Origin: Lycocorax pyrrhopterus obiensis
Lineage: Eukaryota; Chordata; Aves; Passeriformes; Paradisaeidae
Direction of reading: 5' to 3'
Assembly: GCA_014706295.1 (NCBI GenBank)
Contig: JACSVZ010000004.1
Coordinates: forward strand, 15,693,264-15,757,263
Length of the DNA stretch: 64,000 nt
Part shown: positions 24,501 to 35,592 of the stretch, one piece after another
Numbering within the stretch: the first letter of the stretch is position 1
How the letters are laid out: each line of letters starts with the position of its first letter
The notes under the pieces: model-generated
The model's input: only the letters and a program-made list of their open reading frames with translations
Database searches by the model: none
Told to the model about the DNA's origin: nothing
Program-made: the position numbers and the translations under genes

Positions 24501-27500
24501 TGATGGACTGGATGGAAGCCATGATTCAGAAAGCTTCTGAATACCTGATTTTCAAGGGCTGGAATTGTGCCTGAGGAAAGTTTTGCTTTGTAAATGTGCT
24601 TTTTCTCATAGTTTGCCTGAGTGTTTGCTATTGTTTTTAGTAGGGACAGGTCAGTGGCCTGGATGAACCTGTAGTTTCACCTGCTGAAGCAGGCTTTAAC
24701 TCTTCTCTCTGTAGGGCAGTTTTACAAGGTGAATGTGCCTGTTGTGGTTACACAGGCCTCAGGAGATGGAAGCATTCTCCACTACCCCGTGCAGCAGATG
24801 TTTCATCCCCTTGGACAAGCTTCAGTTCTGCAGGCCAGCATTGCCAGTGTTGCACAAGTGAATGCATCTGCTGCCCATGCAGCTGGTGAAACACTGCAGC
24901 CCCAGGAGACTGCTGTCCAACAGCCTGTGCTGTATAAACCAAGCTTCGTGGAAAAGCAACACCTGGAGAACTCTGCTACCTTGGTCCAGCCGCCTTCTGC
25001 GAGTCTGCAGGAATTTGAAATTAGTGCAGTGTTGAATCAGTGTAGTGAATTCACAGAAAAATCCCAGCATGACAACCTTCACACAGCTGTGTTTACTCCA
25101 GAATGCTCTGAAGGACTTTTTGTTGATGAATCCTTGGCAAGCAGCTCAAGCAGTGTCCTGCTGGATGTGGAGGGGCAGCTGGACATGGAGCATCCGGAGC
25201 TGCTGCAGCAGCAGGTGCCTGATGATATCATTGACCTGATTATTGCAGGGGAAAGTTTGGATGAAAATGCATTTCTAAAGGATCAGGGCAGCATTGCTTC
25301 CTCTGTCAAGGTAAGGATTTTTGTTTCTCAGCTAATGAAAATACATTTGTTAGAAGTGGTGGTTTGAACACATCTCTAAGTGACAACTAGCACCTCTAAA
25401 TGAGAACAATAAAAATTATTTTGATTTTATGGTTCATTCTTAAGCTTGTTTAGTATAGCGGTAGCTGACTGCTTGTTTTTGCATTAAGAATTTGTCAAAA
25501 CTACTGCTAAAATACTGTGATGAGAATATAAATTTAAAAATACTGAAAGTGTAATAGATAGATAAAATGTATTAGACTTACTGATTATTTTTGAGAATCA
25601 TAGGGTTTTTTTGTGGTTAAGCAGACATGAAAGACTCCTTGAGAACCTCCATATCGTTCTGACACTGACCTGCATATGGATACTGGTCAGTTGTGGGCAA
25701 AGTGCTTTTGAAGGATCAGCTGGGATTAATTTTAACTTGTAATGTGTGAAGAGCATTAAAGTTGTATTGAGAATGTATTCAGGATGAAAAGTCAAATTTG
25801 ATAAGTGAAAATCTCCTTGAAGAAAATGTATTTCTTTGGGGGAAAAGTCCTGGACAAACTAGAATCCAGCTAGAGCTGTGTGGGAATCTTGAATGATTTT
25901 AATTAACGATCAGCTTTCCCGACCTCATCTAATTTTAGTTCCAGAAATTATTTGCAGATGTTTGAAGTTCAGGCTGGCTTGCTGACTTTGAGTTGTAGTG
26001 CTCATATGTGATTGAGGCAAATTTATTAGATGCAAATTTAATGACAGTAATGCCAAATGTCTGTAAATAGAAAGCATGTTATGTTGCTCATCTGAACTCT
26101 GATGGCAGCATGATGAAGACTGTCTGTAGTGAGAATGGAAGGTCAAAACAAAGTGTTATTTTCTTGAACTAGAAAGTGTATGTGGATGGGAATTAAGTGC
26201 TACAATAAAGATTTAATGAGAAATTGAAGATGGCTGAAACCCTAAAGCCCTTTTATGCTCCTGTGAATGCTCTGTTTAGGAATTCTAGCACTTCTATGAA
26301 CAGTAACTTTAAGTACTAAAATATTTACTGTGTCTCCCAGCTTTTTATATTTTATTTAAACAAAGCATTTTGAATGAGTTGAGGGAGAGAGATCAGTTCA
26401 TCTTGACTTTTATTTCAAAAATGAAAAATGCTATTTTTGGGGGTAGAGGAGTAGCTTGTTTCTTTTTTTTATGGGAGGTTTTTTTACAATAGAAATTCTA
26501 AAGGCCTACTTGATTGCCTTTGTTTTAGAGTTGTTTGAGTACAAGGGTGTTTAGAGAAAAGTCTAAGAAACTTTTTTTCTGTATTGCTGAGGAATATTTG
26601 ACCTGGGTTCCATTTAAAGTTAGATGCAACACAATGTTTGCAAATGTACTCGGGGCTTACAAGTAGGACCTGAAGCTCTCATTTTAGTGCCCCAAGCTTG
26701 TTGGTTTATTAAACAAAAATCTCAGGCTTCGTGCTGAACATGGCTTCCATTATGGTGTTAATTCACAAGCTGTCTCTGGTCTCTGTCATTCCTGTCACAT
26801 GGAACCCACGGAGCAGACGGAATCTGATTTACCCTTGGAGAAGGATCTCTGCAGTGACATTGAAGGCATAAGTCAGCTCGATGGCACTGGGGATGTTTCT
26901 TCCAAGGAAGAAATACCACATACAAAAGATAAAGAAGAGAGTGAATTCCTTGGCTTTATTGACTCAGAGGATCTAAGAGTTCTGGATGATGAGGAAGACT
27001 ATGATGAAGAATGTGACAGTTCTTCAAACATGGAGTCCAGCTGCAGTGATGGGGACAATGAAGACCTCCAAATAGATATAGTTGAGGAGGTAATTTACTT
27101 TTAAGCCTGTAGAAGCACATAACAATATTAGATCTCTCCTGACTGTTGAATTGTTGGACCTAGAACAGTTCCTGGTTAGTTTAATGCAGAGCTGCACAGT
27201 GAAGTTACAAACCTCTGGAGGTGAGAAGTACTGCAGGGAAATTACTGAAAAGCTTCTTATGAGGAGTGTGGATAAATGAAAGAACTGTTGGAAAGTAATT
27301 TGTTTATTGGATGAATTAAAATAATTATCAGAATTGTAGTTTTATTGTAAAATCCTGGCCTTAGTGGAATGGAGTTCTGCATTTTACTTAAGTAAGATAT
27401 TATTTAAAGTTTTAAATTTAAATAAGATTTATTTAAATAAGATCAGGATACAAATCTAGGTTTTCTTTCCTTCTGAAGGACCACAGGGAATTAGACAGAG

Positions 27501-29983
27501 AACAATGTGATACAAGAACATTGTTCTCTTTCTAATCCCCTGTGTTTCCTAGGTTTTCCTTTTACTAAAGAAATGCAATTTTGTATCCTATGGGTTTGTT
27601 CACAAGAGAATCAACTTGTGGCATTTGGACTTCATATAAATAAATACAAGATGATCAGTGTTTCAGTTACTGGGATCTGCTTTATCAGTGAGCAGTCTTA
27701 CTTTTTTGACCTGTGTTTTTGTTTCGGGTGTTTTGGGTTTTGAGAATGCAAACATGTAAAAGGTCCTTGTAAATGAGGTTGGTGCAATGTGGTCTTCACA
27801 GCCTCTAGGTCTTGATTTTTGCAATGGTAACTTTATTGTTCTGAGTATGTTTAATTCCAAGTATATTCAGTGCCATTCTGAAAGAGTGTATAAAACAGAA
27901 TTTTAATCTCTAGGACCCCTTAAACTCTGGTGATGATGTCAGTGAACAGGACATTCCAGACTTGTTTGACACCGACAATGTGATCGTTTGTCAGTATGAA
28001 AAGGTACAGTAATATACTTTTGTCTTTGTTCTCTAATCATACTGAATCTTTTCAGCAAATCTATGCTGGCTCTACTGTCAGTGCCTTTTAAAGAAACTCT
28101 AATGCTGTAATAGAGTGTTTAAATGATGTGTTTAGCTGACAATAGTCTGAAGACTTTCCTGCTGTTTTCTGAAAAGAGGATAATCATAATGGCCTATTAA
28201 AGGAAAAGGGAACAACAAGTCTTGCAAAATGATGATTTGTAAAGGTGCAAAAGCTTGTTTATTTCCTTAACTTTTAAGTAAGATCAACATCTCCATGGAT
28301 GTATTTAGGCATATTCAGCCATGAATTAAGGCTTTTAAAATGGATAACTAAAAGAGGAGTGTGTGTACTTTCTTTTACCTTTTTTTTGTCTTTGTAGTGC
28401 TTACTGAGAGATTTTGCTGCCAGAATTTTGTTGTGTCTGAAAAACAAAGAAGTTATTAAGTGCCATTTTGTCCTCCTTCATTTTAATGTTTAAAATTCAA
28501 CTTACTTTGAACTCCTGAAGATCAAATTAAGTCCTTTTAGCAATGGTATTGTTTTGGATGCTTATGTCATAATTTAAAAGATTTAAAAAGCGCATATTTT
28601 ATTTTAAAGCAAATATGGAAAAGCATGGCTGTAGTTTGTTTAAGAGTGTGCCTTGATTTTTTTTTTAATATTCTTTCAGAAGTGACTAGTGGTAACTTTT
28701 TGTGTGTCTAACTAGGCCTGCCTTACTGGTTGTCTGTGGTTCAGGAAACAGAGAGGTGCTAAGAAAATTGTCTTTATAAAACTGTGACAGATTGAGTGTT
28801 CCTGAAACCAGTTATTTTGGAAAGTTATAGCGATCTGTGTAGAAAATGCCTCTGCAATGAAGCCATTGGTGTCTGTATTGTATAGAAAGGTGCACCAAGT
28901 TTTGAAGCTTTAGAACTCAGATGTTACAGATGCTATAGGTAGTGCATACTGTTACCTAGAGCAAGTTTTGCCTGAAATACGCTGAAAAATTGCTTGAAAA
29001 TCTAAAAGAAGCTACTAGGAAAGTCAGCATTGGAAATGTCTTGTAGGAAGTTTAATATCAGATGTCATTAGAAATTGACAGTTACAGAAGCTGGGGAAAG
29101 ATGTTGGTAACTTTCCCTTTTCCCATACAGATTTAATAAAACATATAGGCCCTGTAGAAAGTAGAAAAACAGTTATCTCTTAAATTACCTTGTTACCTTT
29201 AAGACAATGTTGTTGGTAAAATTGCTGTCCTGTTTATTTTCTTTCTGAAACTGAAAATAGACTGATGCTGAAAATTCAAGGAATTTTCTAGAGATATTTA
29301 AAATTCCTCCTTTTAGTATCAAACAAAACTTTCAGCAGTAAGGATCTTTTTGCAGGCCTTTAAATAGAAACAGAATATGCAAATTCTTTCTTACTTTTTT
29401 TTTTTAATGGCAGTATTTGCTTTTAAGCTAAGTTTTTATGCTCTTAGCCTGTTCCTAACACTTCTAGGCATGCAACATTGCTTTGCCACGTGAAAAGGAA
29501 AACACTGCATTTCGGTTAAGCTACACTGGTTTGCAAGGTGTGCTGTGTTTTGGGATTGCCCCATTACTGTTGTCTTGTCCTGCTGGTGTTGAGCTGTATA
29601 GATAACACTTTTTGAGGGTGGGAAGTTGTAGGAGAGGAGAGTGGGACAGGATGGGATAAGATTCAGGAGGTTTCTGTCTTGAGAGGGCAGGGAGTTCTTT
29701 ATAAACAATTGAAATATACTGCTTTCATTGAATATTTTGGACTATAAGGATTTTAAAATCAAAACCAGGTGTGTAAAACAGGTTGTGCTGAAGTCTTAAT
29801 TTTTTTTATCATTTAAAAAAAATGGTGTAATGTATATTCATGGTGGCACTGACTTTGATTATTATTTTTCATCAGATACATCGAACTAAGAACAAATGGA
29901 GGTTCTACTTAAAAGATGGAGTCATGTCCATTGGGGGTAAAGATCATGTTTTTACAAAAGCCACTGGAGATGCAGAGTGGTGA
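18484..29983 (+). CDS. GTF2A1L: TFIIA-alpha/beta-like factor (ALF)
   Basis: Large-subunit paralogue of the general transcription factor TFIIA, which binds TBP-DNA and stabilises the RNA polymerase II preinitiation complex in the nucleus. In mammals it is mainly a germ-cell form. Nine exons join in phase: 18484-18504, 20451-20552, 20858-20981, 22381-22436, 23432-23525, 24715-25310, 26817-27089, 27914-28003 and 29876-29983, giving 487 codons (human about 478). The N-terminal four-helix-bundle region has YKSIIEDVIEGVRELFAEEG and LWEMKVTQSKA. A divergent middle is followed by an acidic stretch (DDEEDYDEECD) and the conserved C-terminal beta region (DLFDTDNVIVCQYEK, NKWRFYLKDGVM, GDAEW). A taspase-type site QLDG is at residues 351-354. 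The middle differs from GTF2A1, and LHCGR and STON1 flank it, so GTF2A1L is preferred. Confidence 0.93.
18505..18605 (+). repeat. GGGCY pentamer-like minisatellite
   Basis: Imperfect run of GGGCC and GGGCT units immediately after the exon 1 donor, ending in several perfect GGGCT repeats (about 18580-18603). G runs of three or more fall on the RNA-like strand. Confidence 0.8.
18639..18680 (+). repeat. short tandem duplication, unit about 21 bp
   Basis: Two near-identical copies of CAGGGATGAGGATGAGGAAC follow each other in GTF2A1L intron 1. They differ by one base near the end of the unit. Confidence 0.75.
20451..20552 (+). CDS. GTF2A1L: GTF2A1L coding exon 2
   Basis: Acceptor TTAATGTAG ends at 20450 and donor GTTTGT begins at 20553. 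Thirty-four codons, phase 0 at both ends, PELYKSIIEDVIEGVRELF to LKDLKQ. This is the TFIIA-alpha N-terminal helix segment and the best-conserved N-terminal block. Confidence 0.95.
20858..20981 (+). CDS. GTF2A1L: GTF2A1L coding exon 3
   Basis: Acceptor TTCCTGCAG. Starts LWEMKVTQSKAIEGFF and continues through LQLPHSSHSILQTSA. It ends with one base of an Ala codon (phase 1) before GTCAGA, a weak donor. The next exon supplies CT and restores the family reading ASFVI. Confidence 0.88.
21738..21804 (+). repeat. T-rich tract with (TTTG)n
   Basis: Poly-T interrupted by C and A, followed by about five GTTT units, in GTF2A1L intron 3. Confidence 0.8.
22381..22436 (+). CDS. GTF2A1L: GTF2A1L coding exon 4
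   Basis: A T-rich tract and TATAG precede 22381, and donor GTATGT begins at 22437. The exon completes the split Ala and encodes SFVIQAGRGFQHFSAAKL, which corresponds to the SLVIPAGR segment of ALF. Phase 0 at its end. Confidence 0.85.
23432..23525 (+). CDS. GTF2A1L: GTF2A1L coding exon 5
   Basis: Acceptor TTGTGTTCCAG ends at 23431 and donor GTAAGG begins at 23526. It encodes a Gly-initial segment with AYPLQMPAGVMLQPAPG, matching the YPIHVPAGVTLQ region of ALF. A second acceptor (TTTACAG, ending 23491) would start the exon in the same frame 20 codons later. The longer form is chosen because YPLQ matches the family. Confidence 0.72.
24715..25310 (+). CDS. GTF2A1L: GTF2A1L coding exon 6 (large central exon)
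   Basis: Acceptor CTCTGTAG ends at 24714 and donor GTAAGG begins at 25311. The exon is 596 nt. It begins GQFYKVNVPVVVTQASGDG (conserved with ALF), then becomes a Gln/Ser-rich low-conservation linker, and ends QGSIASSVK in phase 0. It is the fast-evolving middle of the protein. Confidence 0.92.
26817..27089 (+). CDS. GTF2A1L: GTF2A1L coding exon 7 (acidic region)
   Basis: Ninety-one codons, TESDLPLEKDLCSD to IDIVEE, with donor GTAATT at 27090. The acceptor chosen is GGAGCAG ending at 26816, which keeps phase 0. The pyrimidine tract lies 20-45 bases upstream, so the exact start is less sure than the rest. It contains SQLDGTGDVSSKEE and a run of acidic residues, as expected. Confidence 0.8.
27914..28003 (+). 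CDS. GTF2A1L: GTF2A1L coding exon 8
   Basis: Acceptor AATCTCTAG and donor GTACAG. Thirty codons, DPLNSGDDVSEQDIPDLFDT to VCQYEK, nearly identical to the family C-terminal beta-barrel start. Confidence 0.96.
29876..29983 (+). CDS. GTF2A1L: GTF2A1L coding exon 9 (last)
   Basis: Acceptor TTTTTCATCAG. Thirty-five codons, IHRTKNKWRFYLKDGVM to ATGDAEW, then TGA at 29981-29983. The C-terminal GDAEW is the invariant end of TFIIA large subunits. Confidence 0.96.
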   Translation: MHRTKNKWRFYLKDGVMSIGGKDHVFTKATGDAEW

Positions 29984-30333
29984 AACCTCACTCCAGTATG
30001 TCCTTGAAGACTGTGGCATTATTTCCTTATAAGCCTTCTGTGAAAAAACTGGACTTTCTACTGTTGTTTCATAAAAAAATCTCCCAAAAAACCCCCAAAA
30101 CAACAAAGCTGTGGTAAAAAATATGCAAAATCTGTGTTGTTAATTTGTGTTGTTAATCTGTTTAGTTTGCAAATGAAACCACTGTATTGTTAGCTACTCA
30201 GCTGTCTTTGCTGTTCTTTTCTGATTATTTCATTATTTTTCCAACCAAAAAACATCATTGGAATGAATAGCTTTAACGTTTGAAATGTTGTATCTGTTTG
30301 TAATTCAAGAAAGTAAAGAAATAGTTAGTAATT

Positions 30334-30339
30334 AATAAA
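30334..30339 (+). promoter_or_regulatory. candidate GTF2A1L polyadenylation signal (proximal)
   Basis: AATAAA about 350 bases after the stop, with a second hexamer at 30363-30368. Either could serve the GTF2A1L mRNA. Confidence 0.5.
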
Positions 30340-30826
30340 GAAATACTTAGTGATTATAATTAAATAAATTTTAGTTCTGTTGGTTTTCTTTCCAATTCTT
30401 AAAAGCTGAGGCATGACTTGAAATATAAATTTACACTGTTGTGTAATTCTTTTCAAAGACTGTTGAGTTAAAAAAAAAGCAATATCTGTGCAAGTTTGAA
30501 ACCTGTGGCTGTTTCAGCTGCACACTTCTCTCTTGATTTTTTTAGTTGCTTTGTGGTTTTTTGACTTCAGTTTAAAGACATGCACCCCAGATGCAAGTAA
30601 GGGAAATGTCTGGGAAAGATCCTGGAGCTCTCAATATATGAGAATTACTGTTGTTTATTCTATAGTATCTATGTCTACTGAGATGCAATGAGTAGTGTGA
30701 TGTAACATTAAAATGTGATTTATTTTCACTGTCAATGCAAAGTCATTTAAGTTTGCTACTGTACATTTCCACTTCGTTCTAGGACTACAGACCAGTAAGC
30801 TGTGAATGATACAAATTGTGCATAAT

Positions 30827-30832
30827 AATAAA
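30827..30832 (+). promoter_or_regulatory. candidate GTF2A1L polyadenylation signal (distal)
   Basis: AATAAA followed about 35 bases later by the GT-rich stretch GTTGTTTTTGTGTT, a usual cleavage-site context. It would give an approximately 870-base 3' UTR. Confidence 0.45.
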
Positions 30833-33800
30833 AGTGTCATCTCATTTACATTTCTAGCACAGAGTTGTTTTTGTGTTCCCTCGATATAAACTTTGCTTAG
30901 AGAAATGTGTACAAGCCATGCATGTGGCAGTAGCTCACCCTGCCATGAGAACTGCATTCCTCCCAGCCCTCAACATGAAGTTTTTATTAGTTCTTCTACA
31001 AACAGAGGTCCAAAAGAAGCTTTGGGCCCTTGTCCTCCAGAGCTGCAACTTTTCCCTGGCTGGCTCCTGTTCCTTATAGGGCAATATGGACAACTCCATC
31101 CTAAAGCTGCAGCCAGGCTGCCTCAGAACAGGATAATCCTGCTGGAAGGGCAGTGCTACACTAAGGCACCCCTCTCTCCTGGCTGCTGCTCCCATGTCTG
31201 CTGGAATGAGACACTGTGAGGCATTTTGGTTATCTCTACTCCCTGAGAGGAGGCAGAGGCTGGGAGAAGAGAAAGAAAAGAAAGAGTAGAGTTGGAGAGA
31301 ATGAATATATGGAAGAAACGAGGGGAAAAGCCCCAGCCCTTGTTCATAATGGTGCAAACCCTTGTGCTAATGGCATAAGGCAGGAAGTAGGTTTTGAACA
31401 ATTATTGAGTTTATTGTGTGCTTTTTTTGATGTATCTGCTACTCTCCAGTATCAAAGACAGGACACTGAACTAGAGCACTTGAACCAAATCTGCCATTTC
31501 TTTTGTCTTTTATAGCTGCTGCTGCTGGAGTGTGAAGAATTGTGTATTCATAGTTAAAATATTCCAGTGTATGATTTCTTTTTCCCCATTCAGATGACTT
31601 GTAGCTGCACTGATGCTATGCTTCAGACCCATAAATGCACAAGAAATGCAGCTCTTACCACATGATAGATGCTTTTAGATTTCAGTACTCTCTCACAGGC
31701 TCTGAGGTGCTCATGCTCTGTAAATGTGTACATTACGAACTGTGGGACCATTTCCAACATCAGGAAAGACTGGAAGCAGAGGTAGCGTGGCACAGGAATC
31801 CATGGAACAGGACTGGATATGAACCATTCACGAAACACTACACAGGCTCTGAGTGGTGCTTCTGAATTTGATCTATTTTTCCTGGTCACTATAAAATAAA
31901 GTGGCTAAAGAGCACTTAATTTTTAGCTAGTTTTAAAGATAACATTAGTAAAGAATTACAGCTTTGAACAAGACATTTACAACTAAATACACCTGAAGTC
32001 AGGAATTTTTATACTGAAAAAAAGTTTCTTATTAAAATGTAAGCTCTAGTCTGTGACTTGGGCCGTAGCCAGTGCTTTTGATCTGAAGAGTTTACAAATT
32101 AATGTTTTTGATTGCTGCTACTTACAGTTTAGCATATTGCTGCAGATGTGACAGGATGAGGTGTGTAATACTAGTTATGGCCATCAAAGATATTTCAGTA
32201 AATGGCTGTCTAAAACTTTACACCAGAGAGAAGGTAAAGTGAAAATAATGAGATAGAATAAGTGTAACTTGTATGAGAAGCTCTGGCATGAATCTGAATC
32301 TCTTATTAAAGTGTTGCTTTTACTTATTTGTTTACTTTTGTGCGTAGAAAAATTTTAAGTATATAAATTACATTTGCTGTTTTGTCAGTGGTGGTGTTTT
32401 TTTTTTCTTAAAACAGCAATTTTGTAAATGGTGGATTTCACTCAACTTACAGCAGGTACAGAAAGAAAAATGCCCACAGAGACTCTCTTGCTGCTGGGCT
32501 GTTACCTCTGCAGCACTGTAGGGTAGGTGCTATCAGTTGTTGCTAATCCTAACTCATTTTCCTTCCTTGTAGTTTCCCAGCCATGATATGTGGTAGGGAG
32601 GGTGTGCTGGCAAGCTCTTGTCCTGTTGAAACAATGCAAGTAAATCAGTTATTGCCCACTTAAGATATTGTGCTGTCATGTCCTAAATATTGTGCAGGAC
32701 TCCTCCATGGGATGTCAGAAGAAATGAGTCTCAAAAATCAGTTTTGAGACAGGTGACAGAAAAGCTTTAGGCCCAGTAGCTATTTTTTTACACCAGTACC
32801 TTTGGTTTGTATTACAGTTAAATACCCTATCATAGTCCTATTTCACCATTGGCTAAGCTCAGGAGCTGGTGTGTGTAAAGAGATGCATCCTATGGGATTT
32901 ATACTGATTGCTAAACCATGGAGTTTTAAGAGTCTCCTCTGCTCTCAATCCTGCTTCATTCCCCATCTGTGGGAACTGCTTGTGAGCACAGCTGTGCTTA
33001 CATCCAGAGCTTTCGTACTGATTGAAATCATGGCATTAAGCTGAAGGTAAGAGTAGGTCAGAGATGTTCTTTCTAATTATCACAATTATGAACTAATGAT
33101 AGACCAGTCACTAGTACAAAGAATTGCTTTCATTAATGTGAAGCAAATTTAGCTTGCAGTGCAGTGTTTTGGCAACAAGAGGAGTGCTTTGGAACTCAGT
33201 TGCTGTCACAGACTTGAAAGCAAAGGACACAGCTGAAAAGGAGAATATAAAAGGTTTAAAGTGATTGCAATAGTACTATTTTCTTATGGTAGAGTATCAG
33301 ACTCTGCAGTTACTTAAATTAGCAATGCAGTCACAAATCTGGACCAGGCATGTAGCATGATCACTTAGCATTAGGCAATGCACAGTGAAAGAAAGGAGAA
33401 ATATTAATGGGAAAACATTGTCATGAAAAGGTAACTAGTCTGCTACTCTGCTTCATACCTGGGAATAGAGTTGGACTGTGAGTGCTGAAGAGGCCCTAGT
33501 GCATTCCTGAATGCCACTGGCACTGGTGATGTCAGAGAGCTGACAGGTGAAAATCATTCCTGAGACTGTCCCAGGAGGGAAAACAAGGCAGCACTTCCTT
33601 GCCTGTGCAGGAAGCAGCTCTCCAGTTTACCCGATTTGTGTGTGCACATGTGATACCCTAACTAGAGTCCTGTGTGCAGCAGAGGGGGTTTTGCATCTCT
33701 TGTGATTTCCAGATCACACATGGCTGTGTATGGGTTAATAATTTAAGTAAACTACTCACCAGCTCAGACTGAGATCTAATGTAAACTGCAAAATTGCCAG

Positions 33801-34252
33801 TAACAAAGGTTCAATAGATCAACTTTCCTCCTTGGGTGACATCTTTACAGCCTATCACTTGAACACTCTTCTTTAACTGTGTGTAGGTGGCTGTGTAATT
33901 GGAAGTTTCTGTTGATGAAATGGAGGCATCTAGTTTAGTGCCTCTTTCTTTAAACCAACAATGCCAGCACAGCCGATAGGAATGAAAAAGGAAGCCATGA
34001 AACGTAGCAAACAGGCTTTAAATACTCCAAGGAAGCAGATCTGGAGAAAAAGAAGCCAGGCTGCAATTACTCCAGTAGCTGTTAACTTCAAGAGCAATTT
34101 GACTATTCCTGGACTCTTCTGGCTCCCCATAAAGAAAAGTTTTGCCTATTAGCCACCTTCCACACCTATTATTACAAAGGAAGAGAAGGGAAAACACCAC
34201 TTTGAACCTCAGAACAGTTATGCTGCATAAGAATTACTTACTGGCATTTTTA

Positions 34253-34258
34253 TTTATT
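34253..34258 (-). promoter_or_regulatory. candidate LHCGR polyadenylation signal
   Basis: AATAAA on the - strand (TTTATT on +) about 92 bases after the LHCGR stop, overlapping a second copy at 34249-34254. Longer 3' UTRs are known in this family, so further sites may be used. Confidence 0.35.
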
Positions 34259-34349
34259 ATGAACTGTTCAAGATATTATAAAACAATCCCTAGTCACTAA
34301 GATAATCTCAACTGGCTGTGCAAAGTGCTGCATCTCTTGGCTCTCTGGG

Positions 34350-35592
34350 TTAATTTTCCTTGTGAGATGTCTTGTCCCGTAGTGCAGGATACGGCTTCTC
34401 TAAGGCTGACAAGAGCAGGAATGCTTGGGAGGCTTTGCTGGGGGCTGTGGCTGCGCCACCGTTCTTGCAGTTGGAGTTATAAGCAGAGAAATAGTTCATT
34501 TTGTAGAGCTCTGCTTGGCTCTTGCAGCAACCAAGCTTGCTCATCAGCAGAAAGAAATCCCTCCGAAATGCTTTGGTGAAAATAGCGTAGAGAAAGGGGT
34601 TTGCGCAAGAGTTGACAGGGTAAAATAAAACCAGCAGGATCTTGGAGTTGGTCACTGTGATAAGAGGAACCTTGAAGGCAGCAGATATGGCAAAAAAGGA
34701 GATGGGGGCCATGCAGGTGAAATCCGTGAAGATCAATATTGCCATTTTCTTGGCGACCTTGGTGTCTTTATTGGCAGCTACCAGCTCTGGGTTCTGCACG
34801 GCGATGTAAATCTTGATGTAGCAAGCACAAATGACAATGAAGGCGACAACATTCAGCACCAAGATCAGCAGAATGTAGGCTTGGGACAGGCCCGTTTCGA
34901 TATCCATGGGCAAACAGATGCTGACCTTCATGTAGCTGCTGACCCCGAAGAGAGGCAGCACGGCTATCCCGATGGAGAACAGCCAGCCCCCGAGCATGAT
35001 GGGCACGGCGTGGCGCAGCCGCAGCTTGCGGTCCAGCTGCATGGCGTAGGTGATGGTGTGCCAGCGCTCCACGGTGATCACCGTCAGCGTGTACACCGAC
35101 AGCTCGCTGGCGAACACCGTGAAGAACCCGGCGGTGCTGCAGCCGCTGCCCGTCTGCCAGTCTATGGCATGGTTGTAGTACTGACCGCTGGTCTGGGCGT
35201 CCACGGAGGCGATGAGCAGGAGGTACAGTCCCATGCAAAAGTCGGCGAAGGAGAGGTTGCACATGAGGAAGCGAGGGACGGTGAGCTTGTAGTGGCTGGT
35301 CAGGAGAACGAGGAGCACGGTGAAATTGCCGGCGATGGCGAGGATGTTTATAAACCAGATCAGCACTCTGAGGAAGCTGTATCCCAGGATGTCTTCGCAG
35401 GGATTAAAGGCATCTGGTTCCGGAGTGCATGTGACGACTTTAGGCTGACAAAAGTCATACTCAAAGTCAAAGCTGTCCATTTCGCTGTCATCGAAAATGG
35501 TTGAGTAGCTGTAGGGAGAACTTTCTTCATCTGTCACAAACGGGTGCGTGTTCTTCTCCGCTGACCACAGCGATGTGTTGATGGAGTCATCT
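34350..35592 (-). CDS. LHCGR: LHCGR coding exon 11 (hinge end, seven-helix domain, C-tail)
   Basis: Acceptor GGTTACAG ends at 35593 and the stop TAA is at 34352-34350. Single exon for the whole seven-helix domain, as in all glycoprotein-hormone receptors. It begins with an acidic hinge stretch ([36 protein letters not shown]), then FNPCED and the helices. Exon start is chosen because one leading base completes the split codon. Confidence 0.97.

Larger units (their letters stand above)
29984..34349. other. 3' UTRs and convergent intergenic interval GTF2A1L / LHCGR
   Basis: The two genes point toward each other here. The left part is GTF2A1L 3' UTR and the right end holds LHCGR 3' UTR. No exon, RNA gene or transposon was recognised in between. 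A purine-rich tract lies at about 31250-31340. Open frames at 30893-31357 on both strands lack any signature. Confidence 0.55.

Noticed and set aside
30893..31357. 108-codon + and 140-codon - strand frames between GTF2A1L and LHCGR
   Set aside because: They overlap each other in convergent intergenic DNA and carry no family motif. Considered as a retroviral remnant, but no such signature was found.
34881..35504. 207-codon + strand frame and a 164-codon second - strand frame (34768-35262)
   Set aside because: Both are shadows of LHCGR exon 11 in other frames, in a GC-rich coding stretch.
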